Shown: piece by piece, positions 6,470 through 13,906 of the stretch
Layout of the letters: every line of letters begins with the position of its first letter
Numbering within the stretch: the stretch's first letter is position 1
NCBI GenBank assembly: GCA_947306375.1
Contig: CAMZGJ010000011.1
Coordinates: forward strand, 1 to 14,292
Reading direction: 5' to 3'
DNA from: an uncultured Spirochaetales bacterium
Lineage (GTDB): Bacteria; Spirochaetota; Spirochaetia; Sphaerochaetales; Sphaerochaetaceae
Length of the DNA: 14,292 bases
Notes under the pieces: generated by a model
What the model was told of the DNA's origin: nothing
What the model saw: the letters and a program-made list of their open reading frames with translations, nothing else
Databases searched by the model: none
Program-made: the position numbers and the translations under genes

Positions 6470-7618
6470 TCAGAAGGTACTCTCAATTTCAAAACTCATC
6501 AGTTTTCCGGTCTCAGGATGCTTAAAAACAAGTTTTGAAGCGCACAGACAGAGCCTCTCCGTTGTATTGCGCTCTTCTTCCCCTCCGTAGAGCCTGTCAT
6601 GAAGAACCGGCATTCCCAGACCAAAGGCGCTGTGCACGCGAATCTGGTGTGTTCTTCCTGTAAGGGGTCTGAAAAGCACCCTTGTGACAAAGCGGTCTCC
6701 GAACTTCTCAACCCTTATTCTTTTCCAACTTGTTACGGCTCTCTTTCCGAGTACCGGGTCAGGAATCTGGTACGGCCTGTTTTCAATGTCCGCCCTTATG
6801 CTCAAGTCAATCTCACCCTCTTTCTCCGTGAGAACACCGTCAACCAGGGCGGTGTACTCCTTTTCCACCTCCCTCTTTTCAAAGGATGCGGAGAGAGTAT
6901 CGTGCGCACGGTCTGTCAGGCCCAGGACCATGAGGCCGGAAGTAGCCTGGTCAAGCCTGTGGATGCAGGGCTGCTGAATACAGGTCGGAAAGAGGTTTCT
7001 GACCCTTGAGGCAACACAGTCCTTCTCAGTCTTTCCCTCTATTGAAAGAAGACCGTGGGGTTTGTTCACAACAACTATGCTCTCATCCTGATAAACAATG
7101 TCCAGCCCAAGAATATGTTTCAATATGGGCTTGCATCTTGAATCACAGGGAGTGTGGAAGGATCCTCGCTCAAAATGCCCGTCTCCCCAGTAAAACTCCG
7201 CCATTGAAAGCGGTTTTTTGCCCGCTGAGTAGCAGTAACTGAGAAGACGCGGGGCACAGCAGTCTCCCGTGCCGGACGGGGCATCCGGGAAAATGTCCTC
7301 AAGCCTTACGGTTGTTCCGTCAAAACAGCAGAACTCATAGAGCCCCAGCAGTTCTTTCCATATCTTTTTTGAATAATCCGCATCCGTTGTGCTTTGGGCG
7401 GATATTTTTCTGAATTGTTCTGCATTGAAACAGGGCGGAACATAGCCTTGACGGTCCATGAGAGAGGCATGAAGACCTGAAAAAGCCCTGAGAACGGTTT
7501 TGTCGGTACAGACCAGAATTCCAAGCATGCAGCCCTCTTCAGGTCCGCCCTTTTCAAGGCTTTCCATCCACTTGATGCAGAGTTCACGTGCCTGAGCTGA
7601 CGGGAGAACCTGATTCAC
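6470..7618 (-). CDS. RluA-family RNA pseudouridine synthase with an N-terminal accessory domain
   Basis: This 382-residue enzyme would convert uridine to pseudouridine in rRNA or tRNA. The C-terminal catalytic domain (about 173-382) has DESIVVVNKPHGLLS, the catalytic HRLDQATSG with Asp223, then GRTHQIRVH and DRLYGG. The N-terminal 170 residues match a domain seen in a subset of long RluA homologues: MLGILVC, GDCCAPRLLSY (118-128), SMAEFYWG and a CDSRC pair (158-162) before KPILKHILGLD. Its four conserved-looking Cys could bind metal. It lacks the central insertion of the roughly 550-residue gammaproteobacterial relatives. The start is GTG at 7618-7616, overlapping the TGA stop of the upstream MATE gene by four bases (GTGA), so translation is probably coupled. 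The exact target uridine cannot be assigned. Confidence 0.92.
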   Translation of the reverse strand: MNQVLPSAQARELCIKWMESLEKGGPEEGCMLGILVCTDKTVLRAFSGLHASLMDRQGYVPPCFNAEQFRKISAQSTTDADYSKKIWKELLGLYEFCCFDGTTVRLEDIFPDAPSGTGDCCAPRLLSYCYSAGKKPLSMAEFYWGDGHFERGSFHTPCDSRCKPILKHILGLDIVYQDESIVVVNKPHGLLSIEGKTEKDCVASRVRNLFPTCIQQPCIHRLDQATSGLMVLGLTDRAHDTLSASFEKREVEKEYTALVDGVLTEKEGEIDLSIRADIENRPYQIPDPVLGKRAVTSWKRIRVEKFGDRFVTRVLFRPLTGRTHQIRVHSAFGLGMPVLHDRLYGGEEERNTTERLCLCASKLVFKHPETGKLMSFEIESTF

Positions 7619-9018
7619 TGCATTCTTCCCTTACGCGTGCCGTAGATATCGCCGGCAAGGTAGTAAACCACAAAGAGAAGTGAGGTGAACGTCCAGGTTA
7701 CCGGATAACAGGCCACAACACCCGTAATAGTTCCGATTGACGGTGACACGGCCGCAAGCCAGAGCATCCTCAGGCCGCAGATTCCGAATACTGAGAACAA
7801 CGTGGGAAGAAGGGACTTTCCCGTTCCCCTTATGGCTCCGCTGAGAATCTCCACGCAGATGAAGGTGAAGAAATACGGGGCAATTGCGTTGAGCATGACG
7901 CAGCCAGTCTCTATAACATTCTCATCATGGGTGAAGAGCATGAAGCCGTAACGGCCAAAACCTATGTAAACGGCCTCAAGAACTGCTGTAAAGACTACAG
8001 AAAGCACAAGACACTCACGCACCCCGCTTCTGGCACGGTCTATAAGACCGGCTCCGTAGTTCTGTCCCACAAATGTGGTAATGGCAATTCCGAAGGCGCT
8101 TATTATCATCCAGAAGAAGCTGTCCAGCTTGCCGTATGCGGCCCATGCCGCAGCGGCATCCGTTCCGAATCCGTTTATGTTGGCCTGGATTATCAGGTTT
8201 GAGATTGTGTACATGGTGCTCTGTATTCCGGCGGGAAGTCCTATTGCTATTGTCTTCTGAAGCATTACCTTGTCGGTTCGGATTCTTCTGTACTCCAGAC
8301 GGCAGCAGTCATCCCTTTTTCTGAGTTTGAGCACAACCATGAACAGGGAAACCGCCTGGCTGAGCACGGTGGCATATGCGGCACCCTCAACATCCATTTT
8401 AAGAACACCCACAAACAGTATGTCCAGAACAATGTTTGCAATACAGCCTGCTATGAGGAACATCAGGGGACTCCTGCTGTCCCCAAAGGCTCTGAAAATA
8501 CCGCTTCCCATGTTGTACATAACAATGAGTATTCCGCCGGCAAAGTAGATTCTCATGTATCTGGCTGCCAGGAGAATAATGTCATCCGGAGTCTTTATGA
8601 GGCGCAGAAGGGGCTCTGCGGTGAAGTATCCGGCAACCGAGACGGCTATTCCGCCGTACAGGGCTATGGCAACCGCATTGTGGACGGAAAGTCTCACGCG
8701 TTCCTCGTCCCTTGCGCCGTAGTACTGGGAGATGATGACGGTGGCCCCGCTTGCAAGACCGGTGAAGAAACCTATGAGAAGGCTTATGGCCGTACCGGTT
8801 CCTCCGCCCACGGCGGCAAGAGCCTCTTTTCCCAGAAGCTGGCCCACTATTATTGCATCTGCCGTATTGTACAGCTGCTGGAAAAGCGTACCCAGGACTA
8901 TGGGGAAAAAGAAGGCAAGGAGCTGTTTCCAGATTACCCCTTCGGTTATCTGATTGTTGTAAATTGAGTCCCGTCTGTTCATCAGGCATACATTATCTTT
9001 CAGATGATTATTATTCAA
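7615..9018 (-). CDS. MATE-family efflux transporter (intact)
   Basis: This is an integral inner-membrane cation antiporter of 467 residues with twelve predicted membrane segments in two homologous halves. The first half begins with ITEGVIWKQLLAFFFPIVLG and has FQQLYNTADAIIVGQ; the second has IGLPAGIQSTMYTISNLIIQ and later VGQNYGAG. The substrate is unknown, as for most of the family. The longest frame begins at TTG 9018, but GGAAGG sits only one base before it, too close for a normal start. ATG 8982 (giving MNRRDSIYNNQ) is an equally good candidate and would trim 12 residues. It is the first gene of a minus-strand run with the RluA-like and CobW-like genes, and is divergent from the redox operon that starts at 9084. 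Confidence 0.93.
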   Translation of the reverse strand: MNNNHLKDNVCLMNRRDSIYNNQITEGVIWKQLLAFFFPIVLGTLFQQLYNTADAIIVGQLLGKEALAAVGGGTGTAISLLIGFFTGLASGATVIISQYYGARDEERVRLSVHNAVAIALYGGIAVSVAGYFTAEPLLRLIKTPDDIILLAARYMRIYFAGGILIVMYNMGSGIFRAFGDSRSPLMFLIAGCIANIVLDILFVGVLKMDVEGAAYATVLSQAVSLFMVVLKLRKRDDCCRLEYRRIRTDKVMLQKTIAIGLPAGIQSTMYTISNLIIQANINGFGTDAAAAWAAYGKLDSFFWMIISAFGIAITTFVGQNYGAGLIDRARSGVRECLVLSVVFTAVLEAVYIGFGRYGFMLFTHDENVIETGCVMLNAIAPYFFTFICVEILSGAIRGTGKSLLPTLFSVFGICGLRMLWLAAVSPSIGTITGVVACYPVTWTFTSLLFVVYYLAGDIYGTRKGRMQ

Positions 9019-9033
9019 GCCTTCCGCCCGTGC

Positions 9034-9062
9034 TTAACGCTCCCGTTCAAAAGATATATAAT
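9034..9062 (+). promoter_or_regulatory. Sigma-70-type promoter of the redox operon
   Basis: TTAACG (9034-9039) and a perfect TATAAT (9057-9062) are separated by the ideal 17 bases. Transcription would start near 9069, and the strong Shine-Dalgarno AAGGAG at 9071-9076 lies seven bases before the ATG at 9084, so the leader is very short. No operator-like repeat is obvious. Confidence 0.7.
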
Positions 9063-9083
9063 TGAAAAGAAAGGAGACTGTTC

Positions 9084-10838
9084 ATGCGCAAGGCATTACT
9101 GTGTTCAATTCTCATTGCTGCGGTTCTTGCCTCAGCCTTTGCCGCCGATATTAAATCGGATCTGGGAAAACCGTTCAAAGATTTTACAATAAGGACCGTT
9201 GACGGAGGAACATTCCGGCTTTCAGAGCAGCTTAAGACCCATGACCTTGTTTTTGTGAACAACTGGGCAACCTGGTGCGGATGGTGTGAGGTTGAGTTCC
9301 CCGCACTCCAGAGTGCCTGGGACAAATACTCCGATCGTGTTGCGGTAATTGCCGTTACACCGGATCCCAATGACACTGATGAAGACATAAGAGCCTATGC
9401 AGAGGAAAAAGGTCTTCATCTTGCAATGGCGCGTGACGATGAGCGCCTTTTCACAAAATACGCATCAGAGGGCCTTCCCTCATCCTTTATCATAGACAGG
9501 TTCGGCAACATGGCATGGATTCATGCAGGCTCCATTCCCTCACCCGCCCTGTTTGAAAGAATTTTCACCTACTTCTTCAGAGAAAACTACCCTACCACAA
9601 AGATTCTTGAGAACTTCAGAACACTTGGAATTGAAAAGCTTCCGCGCTTTTCCTCTGAAGAGCTTTCAAAAGCCGCATGCCTGAAGGGCTCCGGCATTGT
9701 TTTCAGAAATTCAGAAGATGCAAACGTCCTTCCCTTTGCTGTTTTCTCCCAAAACGGAAGAACCGGCCTTGTTTCGTCAAACGCAGCTTTTCCCGGAACG
9801 GTTTCCGCCGTGCTTGCGGACGTAACCGTGCCCATAGGCGGGGTTCTTACCTTTGACTATGAGATCAACGGCGCATCCGGTCAGAATTATACCTTCTTTG
9901 AGCTGAGTGTTGACGGCAACCCGGTAAAACGCGTGGGAAGCGTGCGGGACAGAACCTCTTATGCAATAAGCCTTCCCACCGGCAGACATGAGATTGCATT
10001 CTCCTTCTGCAACAACCACTCATACGAGGGGGACTGCTATGTGCGCATCTCAAATGTGGCAGTTAAATCCGGCTACAGCGCAAGACAGGCTCTGTCCAAA
10101 ATGCCCTCAGTTCCCGTTGCAGATGACTTTGCAATAGAATTTCTTTCCGGAGAAATACAGAAGATAAACTTTGCCGGAGACTCCTCCATTCTGGAGGAAA
10201 TCTTCGGAACGGGAATGGAATACATAATCATCAATTCAGACAAGGTAAACGCAAGAATTACAATCACCGAGGCAATGGATCCGGACATGATCTACACCCT
10301 GTCCACCTTTGACACTCCGGAAACTCTCAGTGAATTCAGAACAGATGGCAAAGGCTACACAGTCACTCTTGAGACGGAAGAAGGGATAGGAGCCTTTGTT
10401 GCAGTATCATGTGCCCAGGTTTACGTAACGGACAGCACCGCAGGTTATGTCTATTTTGCAGATGAGCAAACCGCACAGGCCCTGTTTGAGGCGGTCAGGT
10501 ACTATGACCCGGATTTCAAATGGGAAATTGTTCCTTTCACAGACTCCTCAGCCTCCTCAGCGGACAACGTTGTTGAGGAAACTCAGAGCACGTACAGGGT
10601 GCGCTTTACGGACCAGTACGGTTCACCTGTTGCCGGAGTTGCGGTGAACTTCTGCTCGGATACAACCTGCAGGCCCGTCTTCTCCGGAAGTGACGGCTAT
10701 GCGGTGTACACCGGAGAGCCCTACAACTACCACATGCAGATAATAAAGGTTCCAAAAGGCTATTCCTTTGACAGAAACGCAGAATACTACACTGAGAGGA
10801 AAAGCAGTGAATACACCCTCACGGTGACTAAAAACTGA
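9084..10838 (+). CDS. Exported TlpA-like thioredoxin with extra beta-rich domains
   Basis: This 584-residue protein has a signal peptide (1-20, cleavage after AFA). A TlpA/ResA-type thioredoxin domain follows at about 25-165, with the redox motif WATWCGWC (Cys65 and Cys68), the AVTPD strand and LPSSFIIDRFG, whose proline is the cis-Pro of the fold. The rest is unusual for TlpA. About 200-345 looks like a beta-sandwich module of the kind found in bacterial surface proteins (LTFDYEINGASG, then SFCNNHSYEGDCYVRISNVAV). About 350-490 is unassigned. About 500-584 resembles a prealbumin/CarboxypepD-regulatory-like beta domain (DQYGSPVAGVAV). Extra Cys pairs occur in those modules. It probably reduces disulfides outside the cytoplasmic membrane, and the beta domains may bind a partner or envelope polymer. 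It is the first gene of a four-gene operon, 8 bases before the next start. The Cys-X-X-Cys here is CGWC rather than the usual CxPC. Confidence 0.85.
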   Translation: MRKALLCSILIAAVLASAFAADIKSDLGKPFKDFTIRTVDGGTFRLSEQLKTHDLVFVNNWATWCGWCEVEFPALQSAWDKYSDRVAVIAVTPDPNDTDEDIRAYAEEKGLHLAMARDDERLFTKYASEGLPSSFIIDRFGNMAWIHAGSIPSPALFERIFTYFFRENYPTTKILENFRTLGIEKLPRFSSEELSKAACLKGSGIVFRNSEDANVLPFAVFSQNGRTGLVSSNAAFPGTVSAVLADVTVPIGGVLTFDYEINGASGQNYTFFELSVDGNPVKRVGSVRDRTSYAISLPTGRHEIAFSFCNNHSYEGDCYVRISNVAVKSGYSARQALSKMPSVPVADDFAIEFLSGEIQKINFAGDSSILEEIFGTGMEYIIINSDKVNARITITEAMDPDMIYTLSTFDTPETLSEFRTDGKGYTVTLETEEGIGAFVAVSCAQVYVTDSTAGYVYFADEQTAQALFEAVRYYDPDFKWEIVPFTDSSASSADNVVEETQSTYRVRFTDQYGSPVAGVAVNFCSDTTCRPVFSGSDGYAVYTGEPYNYHMQIIKVPKGYSFDRNAEYYTERKSSEYTLTVTKN

Positions 10839-10846
10839 ACGTTGAA

Positions 10847-11266
10847 ATGGCAAAAAAAGCAGCAAACGCGGTTCTTATCATTCTGACTCTTACCCTGGCC
10901 CTGCTCTTTGCAGCCTGCGCCATAGACATATACAGAGACGGCATACAGGCACGCAGATTGCGTGCAGATGCCGATATCTACACCCCTGATGCCATATCCT
11001 CACGCTTCAGAATCATCCGCCCCTTCCTTGCCTCCTGGTTTATAGCGCTGATTGCAAACTGTGTTTTCAAACTGCACGGCAGAGAGGAGGAGAAAAAAAC
11101 GGACGGAAAAAATGACGGGGTTCCGGTGTACGGGCCGCTTTGGCTCAGGTACGCACTTCTTGGTCTTGCACTTGTTTTCACGGTGCTCGGAATACTGAAC
11201 GGAGGCCTTAGGGATGTCCTTGTAAAGGCCGTGAATATATGCACCGAGTGCATAGGGCTGGGCTGA
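10847..11266 (+). CDS. Three-helix membrane protein ending in CTEC (CD1871A-like CXXC protein)
   Basis: This 139-residue protein has hydrophobic segments at about 6-25, 59-76 and 99-119, a charged loop at 77-92 and the C-terminus NICTECIGLG with Cys132 and Cys135. That ending strongly recalls the small C. difficile CD1871A family, which ends in a similar CXXC stretch but is, as I remember it, much shorter; here an N-terminal portion with two extra helices is added. The charged loop suggests it is cytoplasmic, which would place the CTEC outside, next to the thioredoxin domains encoded on both sides. A relay of thiol electrons is the inferred role. It follows the thioredoxin gene by 8 bases and precedes the polyferredoxin gene by one base. 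There is no clear Shine-Dalgarno sequence, so translation is probably coupled. Confidence 0.78.
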   Translation: MAKKAANAVLIILTLTLALLFAACAIDIYRDGIQARRLRADADIYTPDAISSRFRIIRPFLASWFIALIANCVFKLHGREEEKKTDGKNDGVPVYGPLWLRYALLGLALVFTVLGILNGGLRDVLVKAVNICTECIGLG

Positions 11267-11267
11267 T

Positions 11268-12695
11268 ATGGCAGGTGCAATCAGAACATGGTGGCAGAAC
11301 CACGGCCCCTCAAAAAGAAGACTTGTCCAGCTCTACTCCGCCCTGCTCTACAATGCTCATCTCAAGGGATTTGCGGAGGGGGAAATCTATCAGGGAATAA
11401 CCAAGGCTGTCTGCGTACCCGGACTGAATTGCTATTCATGCCCCGGTGCCGTGGGAGCCTGTCCGCTGGGAGCACTGCAGAACGCAATCTCGGCCTCTGC
11501 AAGCAGACCGGCATTCTACATAGTGGGAACGCTCCTTCTGTTCGGCCTTGCGCTGGGAAGGATGATCTGCGGCTGGGCCTGCCCCGTGGGACTTGCCCAG
11601 GAGCTTTTGTTTCATGTCCCGGTTCCCAAGATAAGGAAAAACAGGGTAACCAGAATTCTGAGCTACCTGAAATATGTAATTCTTGCCGTCTTTGTAATAC
11701 TGATTCCGGCAATCTACGCCTTCAGCAGACTGCCTTTCCCGGCCTTCTGCAAGTTCATCTGCCCCGCAGGAACAGCCGAGGGAGCCATTGGCCTTCTTGC
11801 CAACCCGGCCAATGCGGAAAAACTGGGCATGCTGGGTCTTTTATTCACACGCAAGTTCATAATCCTTGTGGCTGTAATAACAGCATCAATGTTCCTCTTC
11901 AGACCCTTCTGCCGCTTTGTCTGCCCCCTGGGGGCAATCTACGGCCTCATGACACGCATTGCAGTGTGGGGAGTAAGAGTTGATGATAAAAAGTGCATAA
12001 ACTGCGGAGCCTGCGTGCGTGAATGCAAAATGGACATAAGGCACGTGGGAGACCACGAGTGCATTCACTGCGGAAAGTGCATTAATGTGTGTCCGGCCAA
12101 AGCCATAAGCTTTGCCTCAAAAAAGCGCGGGGGCAAAAAGATTGCCGCAGCTGCAGCGGTAATACTTCTTGCAGGAGCCCTTGTTTACTACAACTTCATC
12201 TACAGCACTCCCGGGAAGAATACACCTCCGTCACCCGTTCAGGTTGCCGGGGATATACCGTCCGCTGCCACGGGAAGCGCCCCCGGACAGATGTTTCCGG
12301 ATTTTGAACTTAAGTGTGCTGACGGCAGCACATACAGGCTGTCGGACCACAGGGGCAAGGTTGTTGTGATAAATATCTGGGCCACATGGTGCAACCCCTG
12401 CGTGAAGGAACTGCCCTATTTTGAAAAACTGTACAATGAGCACGGAGACAGAGTGAGCGTTATTGCAGTCCACTCTGACCTTGTGACGGATGACGTTCAG
12501 GCCTTTTTGAAGGACTTTGACTTCAAAATGCCCGTTTCATACACGGATGTAAAATGCGTTACGGACAATCTTGAAGACTCCATAATGCTGCCCATAACAA
12601 TTGTTCTGGATAAAAACGGTGTTGTGACCTACAACAAGGCCCGCTCCGTGACCTATGATGTGCTGGAGCTGCTTGTAGCCGAAGGAGCAAAATGA
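11268..12695 (+). CDS. NapH-like membrane polyferredoxin fused to a TlpA thioredoxin domain
   Basis: This 475-residue fusion has an N-terminal Cys cluster (Cys49, 55, 58 and 65 in the LNCYSCP and GACPLGAL region). Membrane helices at about 83-100, 132-150 and 195-211 follow, with the NapH/CcoG-type motifs CGWACPVG (101-108), CKFICPAG (161-168) and CRFVCPLG (215-222). A two-cluster ferredoxin domain comes next, with CINCGACVREC (243-253) and CIHCGKCINVCP (265-276). A fourth helix at about 291-309 leads to a TlpA domain at about 337-475 with WATWCNPC (Cys375 and Cys378) and the cis-Pro loop LPITIVLD. With the ferredoxin part in the cytoplasm, the last helix puts the thioredoxin domain outside. 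It therefore looks like a transmembrane conduit from low-potential iron-sulfur donors or quinol to periplasmic disulfides. The stop codon overlaps the symporter start by four bases (ATGA). Confidence 0.88.
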   Translation: MAGAIRTWWQNHGPSKRRLVQLYSALLYNAHLKGFAEGEIYQGITKAVCVPGLNCYSCPGAVGACPLGALQNAISASASRPAFYIVGTLLLFGLALGRMICGWACPVGLAQELLFHVPVPKIRKNRVTRILSYLKYVILAVFVILIPAIYAFSRLPFPAFCKFICPAGTAEGAIGLLANPANAEKLGMLGLLFTRKFIILVAVITASMFLFRPFCRFVCPLGAIYGLMTRIAVWGVRVDDKKCINCGACVRECKMDIRHVGDHECIHCGKCINVCPAKAISFASKKRGGKKIAAAAAVILLAGALVYYNFIYSTPGKNTPPSPVQVAGDIPSAATGSAPGQMFPDFELKCADGSTYRLSDHRGKVVVINIWATWCNPCVKELPYFEKLYNEHGDRVSVIAVHSDLVTDDVQAFLKDFDFKMPVSYTDVKCVTDNLEDSIMLPITIVLDKNGVVTYNKARSVTYDVLELLVAEGAK

Positions 12696-13906
12696 TTAAG
12701 AATTTTTTTGACAGGAAGAACCTTTTCATCAGAGTTGCCGCAGGTTTTGTGCTGGGAATAATCCTTGGCCTTGCGGCCCCGTCTTTCAGCACGGCAACAA
12801 AGGTTGTGGGAGACATTTACCTGAACCTGATAAAACTGATGATTATTCCCATAGTCATCTGCGCCGTCTTCTGCGGAATTGCTAACATAAAGGACACGGC
12901 CCTCTTGAGGAAAATAGGTCTGCGCACAGTGGGTCTTTACGTTCTGTTGTTTGCATCCAGCAGCGCGGTCTCTCTTATCATTGTCTTTCTGCTGCGTCCC
13001 GGACGCGGCATGGTACTGGCAAAAGACGTGGTTTTTGACTCCGCCCTTGCAAATACCACCGTTTCAGGCTTTTTCAACACCATAGTCCCCTCCAACATAT
13101 TCAAGGCCCTGGCGGACGGAAGCACACTGCCGGTAATCCTCTTTACCGTCATATTTGCCGTTGCGGTGCTCTCAATCAGGGAAAAAGGCAGAATAATCAT
13201 TGACTTCATGAACAGCCTCTCGGAGGCCTTTTTCAGAATGCTGGGGTACTTCATGGAATTATCGCCCCTGGGCGTAATGTCTCTCATGGCTTACTCCACC
13301 GCTGTCTACGGAGGCGGAATATTCAGCTCCCTGGCCAGGTACATCTTCTGCTGCTGGGCCTGCTGCATTGCCGTCTACTTCACCGTCATGGTCCTGCCCA
13401 CCTGCCTCATTACCGGAATGAGCCCGGCCCGTTTCATCAGAGCCTGCGGCAAAATCTCGCTTGTCACCCTCTCCACAACGTCCTCTGCGGCCACGCTGCC
13501 CACCACAATCAACGTCAGCGTCAATGACCTGGGCGCCCCCTCTGAAATCTCCGCCTTCACACTCCCACTGGGCTGCACAATCAACATGTGCGGCGGAGCC
13601 TGCTCCTTCTGCTGTCTGGCCGTTTTCACGGCCGATATCTACAACCTCCACCTCAGTCTGGGAACAATAGTTCTGATGGTTGCAGTTGCCACGCTCATAA
13701 ACATGGCAGCCCCCGGAATTCCCGGAGGCGGAGTAATACTGGGAGCATCTTTCCTCTCAATCTTCGGCCTGCCGTTTGATGTAATGGCTCTCATAGGAGG
13801 CTTCTACAGGCTTCTGGACATGGCCTTCACAACACTGAACGTGCTGGGAGATGTTTCTGCAAATCTTATAATAGCCAAATCCGTAGGGGAAAAAATCAAA
13901 GCCTGA
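12692..13906 (+). CDS. DAACS-family (dicarboxylate/amino acid:cation) symporter, Cys-rich variant
   Basis: This 404-residue membrane carrier is of the GltPh/GltP/SstT/TcyP family. The family re-entrant loop motifs are present: TTSSAATLP (262-270), PLGCTINMCGG (292-302), GIPGGG (342-347) and LLDMAFTTLNVLGD (374-387). Departures from GltPh are marked. NMDGT is NMCGG, losing an Asp that helps bind Na+. The Arg that binds the substrate carboxylate (R397) is Phe379, and the Asp equivalent to D390 is Tyr372; D394, N401 and D405 are kept (Asp376, Asn383, Asp387). There are 13 Cys, including CCWACC at 220-225. The substrate is therefore probably not an acidic amino acid; a neutral or sulfur compound is possible. 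The start has GGAG upstream and overlaps the redox gene's stop (ATGA), so the two are made together. Its 3' end overlaps the convergent gene by 11 bases. Confidence 0.88.
   Translation: MIKNFFDRKNLFIRVAAGFVLGIILGLAAPSFSTATKVVGDIYLNLIKLMIIPIVICAVFCGIANIKDTALLRKIGLRTVGLYVLLFASSSAVSLIIVFLLRPGRGMVLAKDVVFDSALANTTVSGFFNTIVPSNIFKALADGSTLPVILFTVIFAVAVLSIREKGRIIIDFMNSLSEAFFRMLGYFMELSPLGVMSLMAYSTAVYGGGIFSSLARYIFCCWACCIAVYFTVMVLPTCLITGMSPARFIRACGKISLVTLSTTSSAATLPTTINVSVNDLGAPSEISAFTLPLGCTINMCGGACSFCCLAVFTADIYNLHLSLGTIVLMVAVATLINMAAPGIPGGGVILGASFLSIFGLPFDVMALIGGFYRLLDMAFTTLNVLGDVSANLIIAKSVGEKIKA

Noticed and set aside
6470..6490. Hairpin CCTTC-A-GAAGG at the end of the RluA-like gene as a terminator
   Set aside because: A one-base loop cannot form an RNA hairpin, and the T run downstream is separated by unpaired sequence.
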